A DNA stretch of 23,906 nucleotides from an uncultured Verrucomicrobiota bacterium (GTDB taxonomy: Bacteria > Verrucomicrobiota > Kiritimatiellia > RFP12 > UBA1067). Every line of letters begins with the position of its first letter. The stretch's first letter is position 1. The position numbers and the translations under genes are program-made. The stretch lies in assembly GCA_946631345.1 (NCBI GenBank), contig CAMPAA010000016.1:1-23906 (forward strand), read 5' to 3'. Below the pieces are notes generated by a model. It had not been told where the DNA came from. It made no database searches and saw only the letters and a list, made by a program, of their open reading frames with translations. Positions 8,199 to 15,348 of the stretch are shown piece after piece.

Positions 8199-8968
8199 CA
8201 GGGGTAATCAGCTGGGACGGTAAGCACCTCGCAGCCGTGCTCGGTGATGGCCACAGTATGCTCCCAATGCGCGGCGAGGCAATGGTCCTTGGTTATCACC
8301 GTCCACCCGTTGCCACCATCCACATACGTCTTTTCGCCGGTCTTGGTCATGGTTATCATCGGCTCGATGGCGATGGTCATTCCGGGCTTGAGGACAAGCT
8401 TGGTGCCCGGCTTTCCGTAGTTGGGCACCTGAGGATCCTCGTGCACCGTGCGCCCGACTCCGTGACCGATCCAGTCGCGCACGATGCCGAATCCAGCATC
8501 CTCCGCTACTTTCTGTATGGCGTAGCCGACATCGCCCAGATGCACGCCGGGGCCGCATGCTGCAATGCCGGCGGCGAGACAGCGCTTAGTCGTCTCCACA
8601 AGACGGATAACCTCAGGGTCTGTCACGCCAACCATTACCGTGCGGCTGGTGTCGCCGTTGTAGCCGGCATATTTGATGCCGACATCCGTCTTCACCAGAT
8701 CGCCTGGCTCGATGATCCTGTCGCCTGGGATGCCGTGGATGACCTCGTCGTTCACGCTCACGCATATGTGGCCCGGAAAGCCCTCGTAGCGGTAGAAGCT
8801 CGCCTGCACCTTATGTTCTGCGCAGTACCGGCGCACGATCTCGTCGATCTCGCGCGTGCGCATCCCCGGCACCACGGCGCGAGCGCAGAGGTCTCGCACC
8901 TCCGCGCTCATGCGGCAGGCCTCGCGCATCCGCGAGAGCTGCTCTTTTGTCTTGATGTCAACCTTCAC
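8198..8968 (-). CDS. map: Type I methionine aminopeptidase
   Basis: 256 residues. Removes the initiator methionine from nascent proteins. All five metal ligands of the pita-bread fold are visible: D95, D106, H169, E202 and E236, plus the substrate-side His79 in VIHGIP. Length is typical. The start is GTG 8968, which overlaps the adk stop as GTGA; the first residues (VDIKTKEQLSRMREACRMSAEV) fit the normal family start. Gene order adk-map is the same as in the classical secY-adk-map ribosomal region, although secY is not here. Confidence 0.95.
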   Translation of the reverse strand: MKVDIKTKEQLSRMREACRMSAEVRDLCARAVVPGMRTREIDEIVRRYCAEHKVQASFYRYEGFPGHICVSVNDEVIHGIPGDRIIEPGDLVKTDVGIKYAGYNGDTSRTVMVGVTDPEVIRLVETTKRCLAAGIAACGPGVHLGDVGYAIQKVAEDAGFGIVRDWIGHGVGRTVHEDPQVPNYGKPGTKLVLKPGMTIAIEPMITMTKTGEKTYVDGGNGWTVITKDHCLAAHWEHTVAITEHGCEVLTVPADYP

Positions 8969-9597
8969 ATCGCGGCCTTGAACGCCGCTGCGTTCTTCTC
9001 TGGTCCCTGATCGCCGTCAATCACTCGCAGAAGTCCCTTGGCCTTGTAGTAGGCGATGAGAGGCTCGGTCTGCTGGTGGTAGACGACAAGACGATCCTTC
9101 ACGGTCTCCGGATTGTCGTCCTTGCGGATCACGAGATCTGCGCCGCAATGGTCGCACTTGCCTTCGACTTTAGGCGGCAGGGCCTTCACATGGTAGCCCG
9201 CCTTGCACTTGGGGCACGTGCGGCGACCGGCGATGCGATCCTGGATGATGCTGTCCGGCACGTCGAGGAGCACCACGGAACGAATCTCCGCGCCCGTCTT
9301 CTCGAGAATCTCGGCCTGCGCCACGTTGCGCGGGAAGCCGTCAAGCAGCATCGTCACATTGCCAGCCGACTCTGCGATCACGTCTTTTATCATTGTGGCG
9401 ATCAGCTCGTCCGGGACGAGCTTTCCGGCTTCCATGTAGCCCTTGGCGGCCTTCCCGGCCTCGGTTCCCTTCGCGACCGCGCCGCGCAGGAGGTCTCCCG
9501 AAGAGACATGCTTGAGATTAGCGTTCTCGGCGGCGAGTTTCGCCGCCACCGTGCCTTTGCCCGAACCGGGCGCACCCAGCAGAATGACGATATTCAT
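8965..9597 (-). CDS. adk: Adenylate kinase, zinc-type LID
   Basis: 210 residues. Converts AMP plus ATP to two ADP. P-loop GAPGSGKGT (8-16), the AMP-site DGFPR (86-90), and a long LID with four cysteines (C128, C131, C148, C151) that bind a structural zinc. First gene of the overlapping set adk-map-kamA. No Shine-Dalgarno sequence precedes ATG 9597; TGCTATAAT ends 10 nt upstream, within 20 nt of the stop of the upstream transporter gene. Confidence 0.96.
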   Translation of the reverse strand: MNIVILLGAPGSGKGTVAAKLAAENANLKHVSSGDLLRGAVAKGTEAGKAAKGYMEAGKLVPDELIATMIKDVIAESAGNVTMLLDGFPRNVAQAEILEKTGAEIRSVVLLDVPDSIIQDRIAGRRTCPKCKAGYHVKALPPKVEGKCDHCGADLVIRKDDNPETVKDRLVVYHQQTEPLIAYYKAKGLLRVIDGDQGPEKNAAAFKAAM

Positions 9598-9607
9598 AAT
9601 GCGGTGT

Positions 9608-9616
9608 ATTATAGCA
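9608..9616 (-). promoter_or_regulatory. Extended -10 promoter of adk-map-kamA
   Basis: Minus-strand TGCTATAAT, 10 nt before ATG 9597, with no ribosome binding site between. It sits in the 37-bp gap after the transporter gene. The predicted leader is 3-4 nt at most. Confidence 0.63.
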
Positions 9617-9634
9617 CAATCGGCGCGAACCGGA

Positions 9635-10654
9635 TTACTTGGATCCGATTGAGATAACGCAGAAGCTCGCCACTAGCACGAGCGTGCCGATCGTGAGAAA
9701 CGCCTTTGTGCGCCTGCCAACTCCCTTCCACTCTCCAAGCGCCACTCCGATGAGCGTGGAAAAGAAGATGGTCGAAGCCATCATCACGGCGAACGAGATG
9801 TACTTCAGTTCACCCATGAGCGGTTCTCCGCACTTCGTGCACACGAACTGCATCACCCATATCACGCCAATTGCACTGCTCAGCGCGATGTTGCGCAGGG
9901 AAGGCCGCAGGTAGTCGCCGAACGTCCTGTTCTTGAAGTTCTGCTGGAGGCACCATAGAAGCTCCACCACGAACCCGCCCCACAGCACGACCATGATCAC
10001 GGGCATTCCGCGCCAGCACTCCTTCGCGCCGGCGGCGACGGCGGCATTCTCGATGACCTCGGCACCTTGCAGGCCGAAGTTCATCCCGGCCGAAAACACG
10101 CCAGCTATAACCGCCGTCACTATGCCCTTCTTGAAGTCGAACTCAGCAACGGCCTTGCGCTTCTCCTCCTCGGGCATCTCGGCCTCCTTGCTCTTGCCGG
10201 CCAGCCCCACGAACACGATTCCAACAAGCGAACCGATCACGCCGCCAAGAACCGTGAGCGCTCCGGCATCCTTCACTAGATCGGCGGCTTGGCCGGTGGC
10301 GATCGGAGGGATGAGCGTGCCGGTGGCGGCGCAAAGACCGCAACCTATTGCAAGCCCGAGGCCGATGCCGAGATAACGCACCATGAGACCCCACGCGAGC
10401 GCGCCGACACCCCACATCGCGCCAAATCCTGCACAGCGCCAGAGCACCGCCGCCGGCGCGAACATGGCCACGTTCCAGAAGTCCGGCACGGTGAAATAGC
10501 AGATGAGCGGCGGGCATACAATAAGCCCAACGAACACATACACAAACCACCAGCTCTCATACGCCCAGCTCTTCACGCCGCGCGCAGGAAGCAGAAATGT
10601 CGCACCGGCCAGACCGCCGGCGGAGAAGATCAGCATGCCAAGAACGGAATCCAT
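9635..10654 (-). CDS. rhaT: RhaT-family L-rhamnose:proton symporter
   Basis: 339 residues, about ten hydrophobic membrane segments. The sequence follows the RhaT pattern along its length: the opening GLAGATFLLPARGVKSWAYE with the WxxE element, FGAMWGVGALAWGLMVRYLG followed by GLGLAIG, GTLIPPI, FDFKKGIVTAVIAGVFSAGMNFG, VIWVMQFV and a late GEWKGVGRRTKAFL. RhaT imports L-rhamnose (and lyxose) with protons at the inner membrane. ATG 10654 has GAGGTG 7 nt upstream. The secreted esterase gene is just before it and in the same direction, so both may serve pectin- or rhamnan-like glycans, but no rhaBAD genes are in view. Confidence 0.85.
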   Translation of the reverse strand: MDSVLGMLIFSAGGLAGATFLLPARGVKSWAYESWWFVYVFVGLIVCPPLICYFTVPDFWNVAMFAPAAVLWRCAGFGAMWGVGALAWGLMVRYLGIGLGLAIGCGLCAATGTLIPPIATGQAADLVKDAGALTVLGGVIGSLVGIVFVGLAGKSKEAEMPEEEKRKAVAEFDFKKGIVTAVIAGVFSAGMNFGLQGAEVIENAAVAAGAKECWRGMPVIMVVLWGGFVVELLWCLQQNFKNRTFGDYLRPSLRNIALSSAIGVIWVMQFVCTKCGEPLMGELKYISFAVMMASTIFFSTLIGVALGEWKGVGRRTKAFLTIGTLVLVASFCVISIGSK

Positions 10655-10679
10655 TGTTTCACCTCTTTCATTGTGACGT

Positions 10680-10688
10680 ATTGTACCA
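10680..10688 (-). promoter_or_regulatory. Extended -10 promoter of rhaT
   Basis: Minus-strand TGGTACAAT in the 60-bp gap between the esterase stop and rhaT. Unlike the close promoters of other genes, it is 25 nt from the ATG and leaves room for the ribosome binding site GAGGTG, giving a short normal leader. Confidence 0.5.
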
Positions 10689-10714
10689 GAAATCGTCTGT
10701 GGATTACAGTCTCC

Positions 10715-12685
10715 TCACTTCAGCAGGTCAGGCCAGTCGTAGTGCAGGAGACCGTTCACGACCATGTATGTGTAGCGATAATGCTCAGTGTCTCCCTTCT
10801 CGATGAACTCCGTCCACGACATCGGCGCATCCGCGACCGACACCTTTGCGAAGCTCGCCGGTGCCGCAGCACGGGCGTGAGCGGCCGGAATGGCCGCGGA
10901 TCCGCGCGCGAAAAGCTCCGGCACGGCACCGGTCCGGCCCTTGATCCAGTCCGCCATCACAAGCATATCCGTCGCACGGCGACCGGTCATCGACTCTCCC
11001 ATCAGATAGAGCATCACTGAGCATCCCTCCTCTGGACATTCCTTCGCGCCGTAGAATACCGCGTTCGCCTTGCCGATCTCGCCATATCCGGTTATGTCGG
11101 CGACGAGCACCGACGCCCCTTCCGCGAGACGGGCCTGCGCTTCCGCCGCCCAGTCCGCGCGCCCCTTCTGCCCGACCAGCAGCACGGGTGGCTTTGAGGC
11201 GTCAGGTTTAACCGGCTCAAGCCAGCAGGCTGGAAGTTCCAGTCCATCAGGATAGACAAACGCGAGACGTGTGAGCCTCGCCCCATCCACATCCGCCGCC
11301 GACAGTTCCTTGACGGCAGCCTTCATTTCCGCAGGCATCTTCACGCCGGCCATTTTCGCGGCAAGCGCGTTGCGCTCCGCCGCCGAACGCTCCGGCCGTG
11401 CCTTGATGGCTGCCGACAGCCTGTCGCGCAGGATCATGTGGATGTCGCGCGCGCCGGGAAGGTCCATCGTGCGCCCGGTTGGGGTGACTCCGCGCTCGTC
11501 CCCCTTAAGCCCCAGTTCGACCTCCTTGACGTTGAAGCCGATGTCAAGCTGGCGGTATTTCATGCAGTCGAGAGGAAGCAGCTGGCGTTCACCCTTGAGC
11601 CAGACGCGCATCCAATCGACGGAAGCGGTCTCGGTTGACTCCGTCCAGCCATGCGGACCGGGCGCGGAGTTGAGTGCGTAGTGGTCTGGCGTACCGACCG
11701 CATTAGCCACCGTCATGACTGTGCGGAAGAGGTCGAGGGTGCCGTAGATGGAAAACATGTCCCGGAAACGGCATGTCACTGCGACCTTTGTGTCGGGCAG
11801 CAGCACGTAGCCCGTGTGGTTCAGCCCGAATGCGAGCTGGCTGAAGATGTTCTGCTCGGCATCCTGCGGACCCATGCTCTCGCAAAGGTGCCGAAGCGAG
11901 GTTAGATAGCAGCTCGGAGCTGTGGCCTTGAGACGCCAATCCGCCGCCGTCATGAGCGCGGTCATCGTGCCGCCTCCGCTCTGCCCCATGAAACCGATGC
12001 GAGTGGCGTCCACCTCAGGACGGGCCTCGGCGCAGTCGATGGCGCGCATGCCGTCCCAGATGCGGAGCATCGGCATAGACCAGCCCAGCAGCGACGCTTT
12101 CACGCCGATGATGTTGTGGTGCTGCGTGGAGCCTATTCCGGGGAATTCGCGCCGCTCGCCCTGTTCGTATGGATCGTACATAAGCGCGACGAAGCCCTGC
12201 TTCACGGCGATCACGCATGCGCGCAGATAGATGTCGCAGTCCTTGCCTGTGTCGGCATGGCCGCAGCTCATCACGATTGCAGGATAAGGCGCCTTGAACG
12301 CCGGAGACTCGGGGATGAACAGATTCGCGGTCACAAAGAGCCCAGGCATTGACTCAAACACCATCTTCTCGATCCTGTAGCCTTCCCGCCTCACCGTGGC
12401 GAAAGTTCGTGCGTTGAGCGGCGTGCGCTCGGGCCATTCGCCGAGGGCGGACATCATCTGCGCATGCATCATCTTGCGGCGCGCATCGTAGGCGGCGCGG
12501 TCGGTGCATCTGGTCCAGGCCTGGTCAGCATCCACATCCATCTCATGCAGCTTCTGCGAAATCGTAGTGAACGTAAGCATGTCGGATGCAGGCGGCAGGA
12601 ACCGCTGCCCGAGCGCCTTGCCGAGGCCTTCGGCGGAGGCCACCAGGCCACACAGAACGCCGCAAAGAAGAATTAGTCGTTTCAT
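10715..12685 (-). CDS. Secreted two-domain alpha/beta-hydrolase (acetylxylan-esterase-like)
   Basis: 656 residues; signal peptide about 1-18 (MKRLILLCGVLCGLVASA). ATG 12685 is chosen over a TTG at 12694, which lies in the TATAAT region. The first hydrolase domain (about 100-360) has the elbow GFMGQSGGGT with Ser236, a candidate acid D309 and His345 in GPHGW; the lid side has YDPYEQGERRE. A second hydrolase-like domain follows (about 485-656) with GESMTGRRATDML at the elbow position and the ending VNGLLHYDWPDLL. This tandem layout is known in secreted carbohydrate esterases of the AXE1/Abhydrolase_7 kind. It probably removes acyl or methyl esters from plant or algal polysaccharide. Substrate is not determinable from sequence. 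Neighbour rhaT supports a role in glycan use. Confidence 0.72.
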   Translation of the reverse strand: MKRLILLCGVLCGLVASAEGLGKALGQRFLPPASDMLTFTTISQKLHEMDVDADQAWTRCTDRAAYDARRKMMHAQMMSALGEWPERTPLNARTFATVRREGYRIEKMVFESMPGLFVTANLFIPESPAFKAPYPAIVMSCGHADTGKDCDIYLRACVIAVKQGFVALMYDPYEQGERREFPGIGSTQHHNIIGVKASLLGWSMPMLRIWDGMRAIDCAEARPEVDATRIGFMGQSGGGTMTALMTAADWRLKATAPSCYLTSLRHLCESMGPQDAEQNIFSQLAFGLNHTGYVLLPDTKVAVTCRFRDMFSIYGTLDLFRTVMTVANAVGTPDHYALNSAPGPHGWTESTETASVDWMRVWLKGERQLLPLDCMKYRQLDIGFNVKEVELGLKGDERGVTPTGRTMDLPGARDIHMILRDRLSAAIKARPERSAAERNALAAKMAGVKMPAEMKAAVKELSAADVDGARLTRLAFVYPDGLELPACWLEPVKPDASKPPVLLVGQKGRADWAAEAQARLAEGASVLVADITGYGEIGKANAVFYGAKECPEEGCSVMLYLMGESMTGRRATDMLVMADWIKGRTGAVPELFARGSAAIPAAHARAAAPASFAKVSVADAPMSWTEFIEKGDTEHYRYTYMVVNGLLHYDWPDLLK

Positions 12686-12693
12686 GGCATGCA

Positions 12694-12702
12694 ATTATAC
12701 CA
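12694..12702 (-). promoter_or_regulatory. Extended -10 promoter of the esterase gene
   Basis: Minus-strand TGGTATAAT, 8 nt before ATG 12685, no Shine-Dalgarno between. It lies just below the rplT terminator, so it starts a new transcript. Confidence 0.65.
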
Positions 12703-12724
12703 CAATTGCCTTGATGGCGCGGCG

Positions 12725-12761
12725 AAAAGAAAACAGAAGGGCCGCAACGATGTTGCGGCCC
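12725..12761 (-). terminator. Intrinsic terminator of rpmI-rplT
   Basis: Perfect 10-bp GC-rich stem (GGGCCGCAAC 12739-12748, GTTGCGGCCC 12752-12761) with a 3-nt loop. On the minus strand it is followed by TTCTGTTTTCTTTT. It starts about 30 nt after the rplT stop. Confidence 0.9.
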
Positions 12762-12792
12762 CTCCCTCAACCGGCGGTTGCGCCGATTTGCT

Positions 12793-13143
12793 TTATGCCT
12801 TCTTCACCAGATCGACGAGCGCCTTGAAGCCGGCGGGGTCGTTGATCGCAATCTCGGAAAGCATCTTACGGTTCAGGATCACGCCGACATTGGTGAGACC
12901 GGCGATGAACTTGGAGTAGCTGATCCCCTCGGCGCGCGTAGCCGCGTTGATGCGGGCGATCCAGAGCTGGCGGAAGTCGCGTTTCTTGAGCTTGCGGTGG
13001 ATCGTCGCCAGTCTGCGGGCGCGATCGACGGCCTCGGTGGCCTGACGGAAGTTCTTGCTGCGCGGACCGCGGAAGCCCTTGGCGAGCTCAAGCCGGCGGC
13101 GGCGGCGTTCACGGGACGCTGGTGCGTTGGTTGCACGTGACAT
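12793..13143 (-). CDS. rplT: 50S ribosomal protein L20
   Basis: 116 residues. Binds 23S rRNA early in 50S assembly and in many bacteria also represses its own operon. The basic N-terminal arm (SRERRRRRLELAKGFRGPRSKNFR) and RQLWIARINAATRAEGISYSKFIAGL are diagnostic. Strong AAGGAG 9 nt before the ATG. It follows rpmI by 21 nt. Confidence 0.97.
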   Translation of the reverse strand: MSRATNAPASRERRRRRLELAKGFRGPRSKNFRQATEAVDRARRLATIHRKLKKRDFRQLWIARINAATRAEGISYSKFIAGLTNVGVILNRKMLSEIAINDPAGFKALVDLVKKA

Positions 13144-13164
13144 TTTCTCTATCTCCTTCTCTTA

Positions 13165-13362
13165 TCAAGCACCCTGCAGCATGCGCAGCATGGTTTTCTG
13201 GACTGATTTGTCAGTGACCGTCGTACCGCGGAGATTGCGCTTGCGCGTACGGCTCTTGTAGCCGTTCAGGTGCGCCTTGCCGCCCTGCGAACGCAGGACC
13301 TTCCCCGTGGCCGACCTTTTCATGCGCTTAGTGGCGCACTTCTTAGTTTTCATCTTTGGCAT
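13165..13362 (-). CDS. rpmI: 50S ribosomal protein L35
   Basis: 65 residues, very basic. MPKMKTKKCATKRMKRSATGK, RSQGGKAHLN and a late VQKTMLRML segment fit L35. AGGA lies 8 nt before ATG 13362. The common upstream partner infC is absent; the gene has its own promoter at 13440-13468. Confidence 0.96.
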   Translation of the reverse strand: MPKMKTKKCATKRMKRSATGKVLRSQGGKAHLNGYKSRTRKRNLRGTTVTDKSVQKTMLRMLQGA

Positions 13363-13391
13363 TTTTCTTATCCTTTTCTGTGTTCCTCACC

Positions 13392-13420
13392 GGTCAGGCA
13401 GTCGGTTAAAGGCCTGATCC
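13392..13420 (-). promoter_or_regulatory. Stem-loop in the rpmI leader, possible L20 autoregulation site
   Basis: In the roughly 70-nt leader between the predicted start point and rpmI, TCAGGC and GCCTGA can pair (extended by GG/CC across a bulged A) around a 12-nt loop. It lies about 30 nt before the ATG. rpmI-rplT leaders in other bacteria bind L20 to repress translation; a link here is inference from position and the presence of a stem. Confidence 0.4.
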
Positions 13421-13439
13421 AGACGGAAAACAGGTGCGT

Positions 13440-13468
13440 AAGATATCAAATCCGGCCTCCAAAAGCAA
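13440..13468 (-). promoter_or_regulatory. Promoter of rpmI-rplT
   Basis: Minus strand: -35 TTGCTT (13468-13463), 17-nt spacer, extended -10 TGATATCTT with hexamer at 13445-13440. From TTTCGCTTGC through the -10 it matches the promoter at 2040-2068 base for base except at a few positions, including GGAGGC and GGAT in the spacer. Confidence 0.7.
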
Positions 13469-13510
13469 GCGAAAGTTTTCTTCAACGCCATTCAAGCAGA
13501 CCGAAGCGGC

Positions 13511-13550
13511 GTTTGACCTAGGTCCGAGGAACGTCTGACCTAGGTCAAAC
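13511..13550. repeat. Perfect 14-bp inverted repeat made of two GACCTAGGTC palindromes
   Basis: Arms GTTTGACCTAGGTC (13511-13524) and GACCTAGGTCAAAC (13537-13550) with a 12-nt loop. Each arm itself contains the 10-bp palindrome GACCTAGGTC, with centres 22 bp apart. It lies 8 nt beyond the stop of the broken GT8 gene and about 40 bp upstream of the rpmI -35 box. No T-run follows on either strand. It may be a terminator-like structure for the glycan operon or a paired operator on one DNA face. Confidence 0.6.
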
Positions 13551-13558
13551 CCGACTCC

Positions 13559-14404
13559 TCACACCCTGTACCGCAGGAACCACCGCCAGGCAAAATGCCG
13601 TCTGATCCGTTCGCGCAGAAGTCCTCCGGCAAACGGCAGACACAACCGTATCATCCAATCGCGCAGATAGAACGGCAACGACCATGTGCGCCAATCCTCG
13701 CGTCCACGCGCGAGGTGCTCCCAGTACCGGTACTGCGCGATGCGACCGGAGTACGGCCGCGCAAAGCATCGTCCGGAGCCTGTGATGTGAAGCACGCATT
13801 CGCGTGGCGTCTCAGGAGCTGGGATTATCACGTCCCAGTAATCAGGCAACATCCCGATACCGTCCAAAAGCACCGCGTTGAGGATGTCCTGGTCGGCGTA
13901 TTTGGGGATTCCGTACCGCGCCACGAACTCCCGACAACGTTGCAGTACTCTCTTGCTCCTCCAGCGCTTGAGATTTATGAGGCACACTCTGCTACATCCA
14001 TACCTACGATTGTCAAAATCCGATAGCGAAACGCCTCGCGCATTGCACCACTCCACAAACTCGAACGCCGAACTCCATACCCACTGTATTGTTTTCGTCG
14101 CATCTCGCAGTTTCCACAGTTCGGATACATCTCGTCACCAAACGGTGTCAACATCGGAATAGACCACCCAGTCAACATCTGGCAGCAGTTCACCGAGGTA
14201 CAGACGGAGAAACGCCATCGACGAGCCTTTGTATGTGCCGAAGTCGGAACGGAACCGCGCATCCAGTCCCTCGTCTTTCCCGAAGATGTGGAACTCGATC
14301 TGCGAAGGATTCTTGCAGCTTTCAATCATGCTCGTCTTGGCGACTTCAAGTCCCTTCATGTAAGGGCCATCCGCCACCATAACTACATGTATCTTTCCGC
14401 TCAT
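13559..14404 (-). pseudogene. GT8-like glycosyltransferase interrupted by an in-frame TGA
   Basis: Both halves are in the same reading frame, 282 codons in all, split by one TGA at codon 90 (14137-14135). The N-terminal half (KIHVVMVADGPYMKG, SSMAFLRLYLGELLPDVDWVVYSDVDTVW) carries the GT8 fold and the DxD metal motif at 84-86. The second half continues with RDVSELWKLRD, VCLINLKRWR and YADQDILNAVL. The paralogue at 15345-16238 reads DGDTLWRTDPADLWALRD at the same place, so only one codon is affected. Start ATG 14404 overlaps the GT4 stop as ATGA and has GAGGGG 8 nt upstream. Likely a recent nonsense mutation, a sequencing error or a rarely read-through stop. If intact it would add a sugar in surface-glycan synthesis. 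Confidence 0.8.
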
Positions 14405-15348
14405 GCGCACAACCCCTCAATTGCCCGGCGCAACAACTTCACTCGAACATCTCTGCTGCCATCCCTGTATCCCTTGAGATAAATCAGCCTTCCTCCATAT
14501 CCGCTCCAGATCGACCCTTTCCCAGACTCCAGACTCCAAACTTTGGTCTCCAAACAGTCATCTCCCCACGCCGGTGCTCCGTCGGTGGTAATCACGCGTT
14601 TCCCCTTCTCCAGCGCCTCGGCAATGACAAGGCCAAAATTCTCGCTCAGCGTCGGCAACACCAACACGTCGCACCAGTCCCATACCTTTTCCTTCTCCTC
14701 GCCGAAGGCGTTTGAGACGATCCTTAGTTCCAGTTGTGAGTTCTCTGATTTGGATTTCAATCCTGAACGCGGAACCCCCAACTCCGAACTCTCAACGCCA
14801 GACTCCAAACTTCTGACCGCCTCCTCAAGATACTCAACGCCCTTCAATGGATGCTGCCGACCGAGATAGAGCAAATGCAACGATCGCCCCTCTACACGCT
14901 CCACACGTTCTACACGGTTCAAATTGAAGAACCGCTTAATGTCCACAATTTCCACCTTCTTCACGTGCGGCTCATAGGCACGGATCCACGCCGCCTCTGC
15001 CGCACACGTCACAACCACCACATCCGCCTTCCGCAGAAAATACCGTTCAATTGGTCCGACCAGCCACTTCTTCCAGCCATGATACTTGAGCCGCACCGGA
15101 TCCACATTTCCATGAAGCATTCGCACCAATCTCTTCCGCTCCTGAATGACATTCCAACAAGCGCGCCAAATCTTAAACGTCCAGAGCGAATGCACCCAAA
15201 CCTCATTGGCCACTGCCAACTCGTCTCTGTAGCAACTGCCAGCGTCAACCATCATGGCACCATGTTCGGCCGCAAGCAGTTTTGATGCGACAACAATGCC
15301 GCTACCGTTTTCTCTCACTCCAGGAACAATATGGATTTTCTGATTCAT
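14401..15348 (-). CDS. GT4-family glycosyltransferase with repeat-derived inserts
   Basis: 315 residues, GT-B fold, cytoplasmic side of surface-glycan assembly. The C-terminal nucleotide-sugar domain has YLGRQHPLKGVEYLEEAV (161-178) and the E-x7-E motif (E236, E244 in SENFGLVIAEAL). Three stretches look foreign to the fold: RVERVERVE (145-153) from three 9-bp repeats, about 180-205 (SGVESSELGVPRSGLKSKSE), and about 265-281 (LETKVWSLESGKGSI). They all come from AGTT/GAGTC-type repeat DNA and lie where loops are expected. ATGA overlaps with both neighbours show coupled translation. Donor and acceptor sugars are not predictable. Confidence 0.8.
   Translation of the reverse strand: MNQKIHIVPGVRENGSGIVVASKLLAAEHGAMMVDAGSCYRDELAVANEVWVHSLWTFKIWRACWNVIQERKRLVRMLHGNVDPVRLKYHGWKKWLVGPIERYFLRKADVVVVTCAAEAAWIRAYEPHVKKVEIVDIKRFFNLNRVERVERVEGRSLHLLYLGRQHPLKGVEYLEEAVRSLESGVESSELGVPRSGLKSKSENSQLELRIVSNAFGEEKEKVWDWCDVLVLPTLSENFGLVIAEALEKGKRVITTDGAPAWGDDCLETKVWSLESGKGSIWSGYGGRLIYLKGYRDGSRDVRVKLLRRAIEGLCA
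14523..14557. repeat. AGTT/GAGTC-type repeat insert in the GT4 gene (3' copy)
   Basis: Tandem AGACTCC units (14524-14530, 14531-14537), then CCAAAC and TCTCCAAAC on the plus strand. The 15-mer AAGTTTGGAGTCTGG on the minus strand is identical to one in the repeat at 14727-14815 but is read there in a different frame. Confidence 0.6.
14727..14815. repeat. AGTT/GAGTT-type repeat insert in the GT4 gene (middle copy)
   Basis: On the minus strand GAGTCTGG, GAGAGTTCGGAGTTGGGG and AACTCACAACTGGAACT follow one another. It encodes about 26 residues (180-205) between the helix LEEAVRS and the strand LELRIVS, where GT4 enzymes usually have only a short loop. Confidence 0.6.
14890..14916. repeat. Three 9-bp tandem repeats in the GT4 gene
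   Basis: CTCTACACG, CTCCACACG and TTCTACACG in direct succession on the plus strand, giving the repeated peptide VER-VER-VE. The number of units could vary by slippage without changing the frame. Confidence 0.75.

Noticed and set aside
6659..9010. Plus-strand frames opposite the lyase, kamA and map
   Set aside because: They have shadow composition and overlap well-supported genes completely.
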